Shown piece after piece: positions 28,812-36,202 of a stretch of 64,000 nt of DNA. The notes beneath the pieces were generated by a model. It saw only the letters and a program-made list of their open reading frames with translations. It had not been told where the DNA came from and made no database searches. The stretch is taken from assembly GCF_029714425.1 (NCBI RefSeq), contig NZ_CP121668.1, positions 9,631,501-9,695,500 on the forward strand, in the 5' to 3' direction. Source of the stretch: Bradyrhizobium sp. CB2312 (GTDB taxonomy: Bacteria > Pseudomonadota > Alphaproteobacteria > Rhizobiales > Xanthobacteraceae). The position numbers were made by a program, and so were the translations under genes. Each line of letters begins with the position of its first letter. Position 1 is the first letter of the stretch.

Positions 28812-30029
28812 ATGAACGTGCGTGAAGCGGTCCTCACTGTCGACGAAACACAAATGAGTTTTCTCGAGCAGGGTCCTTCCCTGATCGAGCGCGCCGCCCG
28901 GACCGCCGCTGCGGCGGCCGCCGACGCAGACGGCGTCGACCGCGACGCCCGTTTTCCCCATAAGGCTTTCGACGTCGCGCGCGAGCAGAAACTGCTCGGC
29001 GTCATGATCCCGGTCGAGTTCGGCGGCTTCGGTGCCTCGATCCACGACGTCACCGACATCTGCTACACGCTCGGGCGCGCCTGCGCTTCGACCGCGATGA
29101 TCTACGCGATGCACACGACAAAGGTCGCCTGCGTGACCAGGCATGGCCACGGTATTCCCTGGATGGAAACCATGATGCGGCGGGTCGCGCGCGACCAGTG
29201 GCTGCTCGCCTCCTCCACCACCGAAGGCCAGAACGGCGGCAACATCCGCGCCAGCGCGGCCGCGGTCGATCACGCCGGCGACACCATCTCGCTGGTGCGC
29301 GACGCCACCGTGATCTCCTACGGCGCCGAGGCCGACGGCCTCGTCACCATCGCCCGCCGCGCCACCAATGCCGCCGCTTCCGACCAGGTGCTGCTGGCGC
29401 TCGCCAAGGACGACTATTCGCTGAAGCAGACCCAGGGCTGGGAAACGCTCGGCATGCGCGGCACCTGCTCGACCGGATTCGAGCTGAAGGTCGACTGTCC
29501 CGCCGACCGCGTCTTCCCCGAGGCCTATGACAAGATCCATGCCCAGACCATGACGCCGTTCGCGCATCTGTGCTGGTCGTCGGCCTGGGCCGGCATTGCC
29601 GCCGCCGCCGTCACGCGCGCGCAGGCCTTCATTCGCAAGGCGGCCCGCTCGTCCGGCGGTCAGATGCCGCCGGCCGCCGCCCATTTCACCGCCGCAAAGA
29701 TGTCGCTCGCAAAACTGCGCGCGCTGATCGCGGCAAATATCGAGGCCTTTGCCCGCGCCGAGCACGACGAGCGCGCGCTCGGCTCGCTCGACTTCCAGTC
29801 CTCGATCACGCTGCTCAAGGTGCAGGCCTCCGAGCTCGCGGTCGAGACCGTGATGCACGCGATGCGCACCGCCGGCCTTTCCGGCTACCGCAACGACGGC
29901 GAGTTCACCATGGGCCGTCACCTGCGCGACGTGCTGTCGTCGCCGATCATGATCAACAACGACCGCATTCTGGCCAACGCCGCGACCTCGACGTTGATGA
30001 GCGGCGTGCCGGCAAGCCTTCACGACTGA
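28812..30029 (+). CDS. Acyl-CoA dehydrogenase-family flavoprotein of the carrier-protein cluster
   Basis: 405 residues with the ACAD three-domain layout: helical N-terminal part with LLGVMIPVEFGGFGA, a middle beta region (SSTTEGQNGGNIRAS, where the flavin contact SEPGxGSD is replaced by TTEGQNGGN), and a helical C-terminal part. It diverges strongly from the two catabolic ACADs at 6-8.5 kb and lacks their WGGMGF and IGGGxxE motifs. Relatives of this type can oxidise carrier-protein-bound thioesters. With the ligase gene only 40 bases downstream, a carrier-tethered aminoacyl substrate is the best guess (inference). Confidence 0.85.
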   Translation: MNVREAVLTVDETQMSFLEQGPSLIERAARTAAAAAADADGVDRDARFPHKAFDVAREQKLLGVMIPVEFGGFGASIHDVTDICYTLGRACASTAMIYAMHTTKVACVTRHGHGIPWMETMMRRVARDQWLLASSTTEGQNGGNIRASAAAVDHAGDTISLVRDATVISYGAEADGLVTIARRATNAAASDQVLLALAKDDYSLKQTQGWETLGMRGTCSTGFELKVDCPADRVFPEAYDKIHAQTMTPFAHLCWSSAWAGIAAAAVTRAQAFIRKAARSSGGQMPPAAAHFTAAKMSLAKLRALIAANIEAFARAEHDERALGSLDFQSSITLLKVQASELAVETVMHAMRTAGLSGYRNDGEFTMGRHLRDVLSSPIMINNDRILANAATSTLMSGVPASLHD

Positions 30030-30069
30030 AACAACAAGAACAATTTTTCTGATAGCAGGACACCATTCC

Positions 30070-31050
30070 ATGAACATTGCCGTCCTCCCCAACTCGCCCG
30101 AGACCGCGCCCGAGATCGCCGATCCGCTCGATCATCTCGCCGACAAGCTGTTCCACCGTATGGGCTCGGACGGCGTCTATGCCCGCACCGCGCTCTATGA
30201 GGGCGTCGTCGAGAAGCTCGCCGCGCTGATCACCCGGCATCGCGAGGCCGGCACCGAAGCGCTGCGCTTCCCGCCGGTGATGAGCCGGGCCCAGCTGGAG
30301 AAATCAGGCTATCTCAAGAGCTTTCCGAACCTGCTCGGCTGCGTCTGCGGCCTGCACGGCACCGAACGCGAGATCAATGCCGCGGTGAGCCGCTTCGATG
30401 CCGGCGGCGACTGGACCACCTCGCTCTCGCCCGCCGACCTCGTGCTCTCGCCCGCCGCCTGCTATCCGGTCTATCCGATCGCGGCGAGCCGCGGCCAGTT
30501 GCCTAAAGGCGGCCTGCGCTTCGACGTCGCCGCCGACTGCTTCCGCCGCGAGCCGTCAAAGCATCTCGACCGGCTGCAATCGTTCCGGATGCGCGAATAT
30601 GTCTGCATCGGCACGCCCGATGACGTCGCCGATTTCCGCGAGCGCTGGATGGTGCGCGCGCAGAAGATCGCGACCGACCTCGGCCTGACCTTCCGCGTCG
30701 ACTATGCCAGCGATCCGTTCTTCGGCCGCGTCGGCCAGATGAAGGCGGTGAGCCAGAAGCAGCAGCAGCTCAAGTTCGAGCTCTTGATCCCGCTGCGCTC
30801 GGAAGAGCAGCCGACCGCCTGCATGAGCTTCAACTATCACCGCGAACATTTCGGCACGACCTGGGGCATCCAGGACGCCAATGGCGAGCCCGCGCACACC
30901 GGCTGCGTCGCCTTCGGCATGGATCGCCTCGCCGTCGCCATGTTCCACACCCACGGCACCGACCTTTCCGCCTGGCCCGCCAAGGTGCGGGATCTCATGG
31001 GCATGCAGCCGCACGTCGCGACTGAAGCCCATGGCGAAGGCTGGCGCTAA
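30070..31050 (+). CDS. Amino acid:[carrier protein] ligase (class II seryl-tRNA-synthetase-like)
   Basis: 326 residues. It has a class II aminoacyl-tRNA synthetase core but no tRNA-binding arm. Cys131 (AACYPVYPI), Glu176 (RMREYVCIG) and Cys279 (HTGCVAFGMDRL) fall at exactly the zinc-ligand positions I recall for the Bradyrhizobium enzyme. Motif 2-like FRREPSKHLDRLQSFRMRE and motif 3-like GMDRLAVA are present. Known members activate glycine or alanine with ATP and transfer it to the phosphopantetheine arm of a carrier protein, not to tRNA. The likely acceptor is the carrier protein encoded divergently at 28.2-28.45 kb. Confidence 0.94.
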   Translation: MNIAVLPNSPETAPEIADPLDHLADKLFHRMGSDGVYARTALYEGVVEKLAALITRHREAGTEALRFPPVMSRAQLEKSGYLKSFPNLLGCVCGLHGTEREINAAVSRFDAGGDWTTSLSPADLVLSPAACYPVYPIAASRGQLPKGGLRFDVAADCFRREPSKHLDRLQSFRMREYVCIGTPDDVADFRERWMVRAQKIATDLGLTFRVDYASDPFFGRVGQMKAVSQKQQQLKFELLIPLRSEEQPTACMSFNYHREHFGTTWGIQDANGEPAHTGCVAFGMDRLAVAMFHTHGTDLSAWPAKVRDLMGMQPHVATEAHGEGWR

Positions 31051-31091
31051 CTAAACTCACGAGGCCTCCCATTTCCACGGGCAAGACGAGC

Positions 31092-31967
31092 GTGATCCAC
31101 ACCAAGGTCCGATGCCGCGAGATCACCGAAGCCGACGTCGAGGCGGTCGCGGACCTGTTGACGCGCGGCTTCGTCGGCCGCTCGTACAATTACTGGATCC
31201 AGGGCCTGCGCCGTCAGGCCTTCCGGCCCGTGCCGGAGGGCTATCCGCGCTTCGGCTACATGCTCGACAATGACGGCACGCCGGTCGGCGTGCTGCTGCT
31301 GATCTACACGGCGCGGAAGGTCGGCGAGGAGACCGCCATCCAGTGCAATTTGTCGAGCTGGTATGTCGATCCGGCCTACCGCAACTATGCGCCGCTGCTG
31401 ACCAAGATCGCGCAGCGGCACAAGGACGTCACCTATCTCAACATCTCACCGGCGCCGTGGACCTGGCCGATCATCGAGACCCAGGGCTTTCGCGCCTATT
31501 GCCGCGGCATCTTCTTCTCCGTGCCGGCGCTGTCGCGCGCCCCGCGCTGGAGCAAGATCGAGGTCATCCCGCAGCACGCCAAGACCATCGAGGGACTTTC
31601 CGCCGAGGAGACCGAGCTGTTGACGCGGCATGCGCGCTACAATTGCCTCAGCCTGGTCGTCCGAACACCAAAGGGAACGTTCCCGTTCATCCTGCAACCG
31701 GTGCGCATCCGCCGCGGCTTCATCGCGCCGCCCGCGATGAAGCTGATCTATTGCCGCAGCGCCGCCGAATACGCCGCCTGCGCCGGCCGCATCGGCCGGC
31801 TCTTGCTGCGGCTCGGCAAGATCTCGGTCGCGGTCGATTCCAACGGCCCGATTCCCGGCCTCGCCGGCCTTTATACCGAGCGGCGCGGCCGCAAATATTT
31901 CAAGGGCCCGCATCGCCCGCAACTCGGCGACCTCACGGATACGGAGCTCGTGCTGTACGGGCCGTAG
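31092..31967 (+). CDS. GNAT-like acyltransferase family protein
   Basis: About 291 residues from GTG 31092. That GTG has no ribosome site at normal distance, while GAGG at 31061 would suit an ATT codon at 31071, so the start may be the rare ATT, adding 7 residues. The N-terminal half has a GNAT-like layout (VRCREITEADVEAVADLL, then GVLLLIYTARKVG and SSWYVDPAYRNYAPLL, resembling the acetyl-CoA-binding strand-helix). The C-terminal half is unassigned. It lies 41 bases after the ligase gene on the same strand and could move the carrier-bound aminoacyl group to an acceptor (inference). Confidence 0.75.
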   Translation: MIHTKVRCREITEADVEAVADLLTRGFVGRSYNYWIQGLRRQAFRPVPEGYPRFGYMLDNDGTPVGVLLLIYTARKVGEETAIQCNLSSWYVDPAYRNYAPLLTKIAQRHKDVTYLNISPAPWTWPIIETQGFRAYCRGIFFSVPALSRAPRWSKIEVIPQHAKTIEGLSAEETELLTRHARYNCLSLVVRTPKGTFPFILQPVRIRRGFIAPPAMKLIYCRSAAEYAACAGRIGRLLLRLGKISVAVDSNGPIPGLAGLYTERRGRKYFKGPHRPQLGDLTDTELVLYGP

Positions 31968-32213
31968 GAATCGAGCCAAACATCCGCTGTCGTCCGTGCG
32001 AACGCAGAGACGACGATGGGATTTGTTGCGCGCTCTCGGCTAACTCTGGCTCGCAGGCACTTCCGCATTCGCGTGCCGACACACGCCTTTCCTCATTCCC
32101 AGTCACCCTCCGTAAACTACTGCGCTTAAGGGAATTTTCCCGCCTCTTCGCTACCCTCGGCGCCCGAATTACGTTGCGTTAAGTCTATTGCCCGCCGAGA
32201 CCTCGCCGACCCC

Positions 32214-35081
32214 ATGACGTCGACCCGCGACAATGAGCTTGGTGCACGCCGCGAGCAGGGCCCGGAGGCCCTGGTCGGGCTGAGCCAGCTTGCGCTCGAC
32301 CACATGGAGCAGGGCGTCTGCGTCTACGATGCCGACAACCGGATCGTGCTGGTCAATCAACGCTACCTCGGCCTGTTCGACATGTCGGCCGAAATCGTGC
32401 GGGTCGGCACGAGCTACCGCGAGGTGCTTGCGCACAGCGCAAGGCGCGGCAACTTTCCCGAGGACGAGCTCGACACGCTGTATTCGGCGCGGATCGCGCA
32501 GATCGCAGCGGGCAAGCCGTTCCGGACCGAGCAGCGGCTTGCGACCGGCCTCGTCATGTCGCTAGAGCTCAAGCCGCTCCCCGGCGGCGGCTGGATGACG
32601 ATCTGCGACGACGTCAGCCGCCTCGCCCGACTCGAAGCGGAATTGCGCGTGCAGACGGAGCGCAGCCAGCACGCGCTCGCCAACATGTCGCACGGCCTCA
32701 TCATGTACGACGCCGACAGCCGCGTCGTGGTCTGCAACGAACGCTTCCTGAACCTCTACGATCTCGACCCCGAAGTCGTGAAACCGGGCATCACGCACAG
32801 CACGGCCATCGACCATTGGTTGTCGCGCGGCAATTTGCCGGGCATGTCGGCCGACGAATTCCACGACACCCGGCTGGAGGACGTGCGCAGCAGGAAGGCG
32901 AAAACCCTGCTGGTGAAGCGCTATGACGGGCGGATGGTGCAGGCCGTCTCGCGCTTCCTGCCCGACGGCGGCTGGGTGACGGTGCACGAAGACGTCACCG
33001 ATCGGCTGCAATACGAGGAGGCACTGCGGCAGCAGAACTTCATCCTCGATGCGGCGCTGGAGAACATGGCGCACGGGCTCGCCTTCTACGACAGCGACAT
33101 GCGCCTGCGCGTCTGCAACACCACCTACCGCACCATCTACCGGCTGTCGCCGGAGGAGACCAGGCCCGGCACGCATCTGGGCGAGCTGATCGAGCGATCG
33201 ATGGTGAACGGCGCGTTCTCCTCGGAATACAGCCCGCAGCAGATCCTCGAAACCGCCCGCGCCCGGATCGCCAATCGCGACTCCTCGCCGATGCGCCGGA
33301 GCATGTCGAACGACACCGTGATCTCGGTGCGCTATTGCGCGCTGGCCGAGGGCGGCTTCGTCGCCACCTACGAGGACATCACCGAGCGCGAGCGCGCGGT
33401 CGAGGAGCTGAGCGAGCAATACCGCCGCTTCGACGCGGCGCTGAACAACATGAGCCAGGGCCTGTGCATGCTCGATGCAAGCCTGCGCGTCATCGTGTGC
33501 AACCGCCGCTACATCGAGATGTACGGCCTCTCCCCCGACGTGGTGAAGCCCGGCGTCTCGATGCGCGAGATCATGGAGCACAGCTGCGATCTCGGCATCC
33601 ATCCGAACACGACCGCGGCCAAGCTCTATGCCGACTATGTCGAGCGGCTGCGGGAAGGCGAGCACACTCTGCACCGTCATTTGAGCGACGGCCGCATCAT
33701 CAAGCTCAACCACAAGCGGATGGAGCATGGCGGCTGGGTCGTCACCTATGAGGACGTCACGGAGCGTCACAAGGCGCAGGCGCGCGTGGCGCACATGGCG
33801 CGGCACGATTCCCTGACTGATCTGCCCAACCGCACGCTGTTCCGCGAGAAGATGGGCGAGGGGCTGAACCAGGTGGCGATCGCCGGCGGCGCGATGGCGG
33901 TGCTCTGCTTCGACCTCGACAATTTCAAGACCGTCAACGACCGCCTTGGCCACGCTGCCGGCGACCGGCTGCTGCGCTGGGTCGCGGCGCGGCTAAAGGA
34001 GAATGTCGGCGAGAACGACACCGTCGCGCGCCTCGGCGGCGACGAATTCGCCGTGCTTCAGCGCGGGCCGCAGCCGGAATCGGCCGAGAAGCTCGCTCGC
34101 CGCCTGGTCGAGATCATCGGTCACCCGCCGGCGCTGGAAAGCCAGTCGATCCATGTCGGCGTCTCCGTCGGCATCGCGATCGCGCCCGATCACGGCCTCG
34201 ATGCCGACGAGCTGATGAAATGCGCCGATCTCGCGCTGTACCAGGCCAAGGCCAAGGGCCGCGGCGCCTATCAGCTGTTCGAGCCCGAGATGGAGGAAGA
34301 GGCGCGCAGCCGCCACGCGCTGGAGCACGACCTGCGCGGCGCGCTGGAAGGCAGCCAATTCCATCTGGTGTTCCAGCCGCAGGTGCGGCTCGACACCACC
34401 GAGCTCACCGGTTTCGAAGCGCTGCTGCGCTGGAAACATCCCTCGCGCGGTTTCGTCTCGCCGGCCGAGTTCATTCCGATCGCGGAAGAGAATGGGCTGA
34501 TCGTGCCGATCGGCGAATGGGTGCTGCGCACGGCCTGCGCCACGGCCGCCTCATGGCCTGATGTCACCGTCGCGGTGAACCTGTCGCCGGTGCAGTTCCG
34601 CTCGCGCGGGCTGGTCGCGATGGTCACGAGCGCGCTGGCGGAAGCCGGCCTGCCGCCGCAGCGTCTCGAGCTCGAGGTCACCGAGACCGCCCTCCTCGAC
34701 GACAGCGAGGCGACGATCGAGATTTTGCACCAGCTCCGTGCGCTGGGCGTCCGCGTCAGCCTCGACGATTTCGGCGTCGGCTATTCCTCGCTGAGCTACC
34801 TGCGCAAGTTTCCGTTCGACCGCATCAAGATCGACCGCTCCTTCGTCGGCACGCTCGGCGAAAGCCCCGAGAGCGTCGCCATCGTCCGCACCATTGCCAG
34901 CCTCGGCTCCGTGCTCGGCGTCGAGACCACGGCGGAAGGCGTGGAGACCATCGAGCAGCTCGACTTCGTCCGCGAATGCGGCTGCACCGCGGTGCAGGGA
35001 TATTATTTCGGCAAGCCGTGCCCGGCGGCCGAGGTCGGACGTACCATCGAGACGCTGAACGCGGTTCGGCGCGTGGCGTAA
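32214..35081 (+). CDS. Diguanylate cyclase/phosphodiesterase with four tandem PAS domains
   Basis: 955 residues, no membrane segment seen. Four PAS (PAS_7-like) units start near residues 28, 151, 278 and 406, each opening with a version of ALxNMxxGLxxYDxDxRxxVCNxRY. A GGDEF domain follows with an intact RLGGDEFAVL site near 605, then an EAL domain with FEALLRW near 733, VAVNLSPVQF, LEVTETALL, LDDFGVGYSSL and IDRSFV. Both catalytic centres look intact, so it may make and break cyclic-di-GMP in response to a cytoplasmic signal. It is monocistronic as far as can be seen. Confidence 0.93.
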   Translation: MTSTRDNELGARREQGPEALVGLSQLALDHMEQGVCVYDADNRIVLVNQRYLGLFDMSAEIVRVGTSYREVLAHSARRGNFPEDELDTLYSARIAQIAAGKPFRTEQRLATGLVMSLELKPLPGGGWMTICDDVSRLARLEAELRVQTERSQHALANMSHGLIMYDADSRVVVCNERFLNLYDLDPEVVKPGITHSTAIDHWLSRGNLPGMSADEFHDTRLEDVRSRKAKTLLVKRYDGRMVQAVSRFLPDGGWVTVHEDVTDRLQYEEALRQQNFILDAALENMAHGLAFYDSDMRLRVCNTTYRTIYRLSPEETRPGTHLGELIERSMVNGAFSSEYSPQQILETARARIANRDSSPMRRSMSNDTVISVRYCALAEGGFVATYEDITERERAVEELSEQYRRFDAALNNMSQGLCMLDASLRVIVCNRRYIEMYGLSPDVVKPGVSMREIMEHSCDLGIHPNTTAAKLYADYVERLREGEHTLHRHLSDGRIIKLNHKRMEHGGWVVTYEDVTERHKAQARVAHMARHDSLTDLPNRTLFREKMGEGLNQVAIAGGAMAVLCFDLDNFKTVNDRLGHAAGDRLLRWVAARLKENVGENDTVARLGGDEFAVLQRGPQPESAEKLARRLVEIIGHPPALESQSIHVGVSVGIAIAPDHGLDADELMKCADLALYQAKAKGRGAYQLFEPEMEEEARSRHALEHDLRGALEGSQFHLVFQPQVRLDTTELTGFEALLRWKHPSRGFVSPAEFIPIAEENGLIVPIGEWVLRTACATAASWPDVTVAVNLSPVQFRSRGLVAMVTSALAEAGLPPQRLELEVTETALLDDSEATIEILHQLRALGVRVSLDDFGVGYSSLSYLRKFPFDRIKIDRSFVGTLGESPESVAIVRTIASLGSVLGVETTAEGVETIEQLDFVRECGCTAVQGYYFGKPCPAAEVGRTIETLNAVRRVA

Positions 35082-35091
35082 GCCGCAGCAA

Positions 35092-35556
35092 TCAGTCTTC
35101 GCGAGGATCCTCGAGCCGATCGCGCAGGGCGCCGATCAGGCGGTGGGCGATCTCGATCTCCTTCACCGACAAGCCATCCGCCAGGCCGTTGACCCACGGG
35201 ACCTGCAAGCGGCCGGCGGCGTCGTAGACCTGCCTGCCCTTGTCGGTGAGCACCACGAGCTGCGCCCGGCGATGATGCGGGTTGGTCTCGAACACGACGA
35301 GACCATTCCGCTCCAGATCGTTGACGATCCGCTGCACGTTCTGGCGATTGGCGCCGAGATTGCGCGCCAGCCAGGCGACCGGCTCGGGGCGCTCGGCATC
35401 GACGATCGCCCCGAGGATCTGCCAGCGGGCGCTGGTGAGGCCGAGCGAGGCGACCAGCCGGTCACCTGCGGTGAGAAGCAGGCCGTTGGCCCGGAACAGG
35501 TCGAGGATGAGGCCGGTCAGGGCATCGCCCGCCGGGGTGCGCTTGGTCTTGCTCAT
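35092..35556 (-). CDS. MarR-family transcriptional regulator
   Basis: 154 residues with a winged helix-turn-helix: LTSARWQILGAIV near 40, PVAWLARNLGANRQNVQRIVNDLERNGLV near 60-88, then the wing FETNPHHRRAQLVVLTDKG. Such repressors usually release DNA on binding a small phenolic or electrophile. The gene is divergent from the ABM monooxygenase gene, and two operator-like palindromes lie between them, which supports repression of both. Confidence 0.93.
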   Translation of the reverse strand: MSKTKRTPAGDALTGLILDLFRANGLLLTAGDRLVASLGLTSARWQILGAIVDAERPEPVAWLARNLGANRQNVQRIVNDLERNGLVVFETNPHHRRAQLVVLTDKGRQVYDAAGRLQVPWVNGLADGLSVKEIEIAHRLIGALRDRLEDPRED

Positions 35557-35575
35557 TTGTCTCGATTATTCCGTA

Positions 35576-35593
35576 TTGACATCATCATGTCAA
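35576..35593. promoter_or_regulatory. Probable MarR operator, site 1
   Basis: Perfect inverted repeat TTGACAT - CATC - ATGTCAA, 20 bases before the marR start codon on the minus strand and 61 bases before the ABM gene. Confidence 0.75.
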
Positions 35594-35617
35594 ATATCTA
35601 TGTCGTGTATTGTCGAA

Positions 35618-35635
35618 TTGACATGATGATACCAA
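35618..35635. promoter_or_regulatory. Probable MarR operator, site 2 (imperfect)
   Basis: TTGACATGATGATACCAA shares the left arm TTGACAT with site 1; the right arm ATACCAA differs in two positions. It lies just upstream of the ABM gene start region. Confidence 0.6.
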
Positions 35636-35653
35636 ACTGGATGGAGTAGTGCC

Positions 35654-36022
35654 ATGCCCCAGATGCGCCCTCTCGACCCCGCCTTCCCGATCGACCGCCA
35701 GATCGCGCTCGATGCAGGCCCCGTGGTGCTGGTCAATTTGTTCACGCTGGATGCCGCGGATGAACAGAGCTTCCTGACGAGCTGGCAAGACGATGCCGCT
35801 TTCATGAAGCGGCAGCCGGGTTTCATCTCGACCCAGCTTCACCGCGCCGTCGGCGACAATCCGACCTATCTCAATTACGCGGTGTGGGAATCCAACGCGC
35901 ATTTCCGCGCGGCGTTCACCCACCCCGAATTCCGCGCCAAGATCGCGGACTATCCGGCGTCGGCCGTGGCAAGCCCGCATCTGTTTCAGAAGGTGGCGGT
36001 GGCAGGAATTTGCGTGGCGTAG
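35654..36022 (+). CDS. Antibiotic biosynthesis monooxygenase (ABM) domain protein
   Basis: 122 residues, a single ABM ferredoxin-like domain: VVLVNLFTLDAADEQSFLTSWQDDAAFMKRQPGF, then STQLHRAV and NYAVWESNAHFRAAFTHPEF. Small ABM proteins are cofactor-free oxygenases acting on quinol-like or polyketide substrates, or stress proteins. It is divergent from the MarR gene with shared operators, so it is probably induced by the compound the MarR protein senses. No further genes lie downstream in the unit. Confidence 0.87.
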   Translation: MPQMRPLDPAFPIDRQIALDAGPVVLVNLFTLDAADEQSFLTSWQDDAAFMKRQPGFISTQLHRAVGDNPTYLNYAVWESNAHFRAAFTHPEFRAKIADYPASAVASPHLFQKVAVAGICVA

Positions 36023-36090
36023 CTACGCATCATCATTGCTTCGCTACGCTCGCGATGGCGGAGGCGAGAGCCGGCCCCAATGGCGCAATC

Positions 36091-36182
36091 GTAGGGTGGG
36101 CAAAGGCGCACTTGCGCCGTGCCCACCATCTCTCCATGAATGCAACTGAAGTCGTGGGCACGCTTCGCTTTGCCCACCCTAC
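36091..36182. repeat. Interspersed palindromic repeat, family C
   Basis: GTAGGGTGGGCAAAGGCGCACTTGCGCC at the left end and CTTCGCTTTGCCCACCCTAC at the right end, separating two convergent genes. Confidence 0.85.
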
Positions 36183-36202
36183 GGCATTTCAACTACGGCA
36201 CC

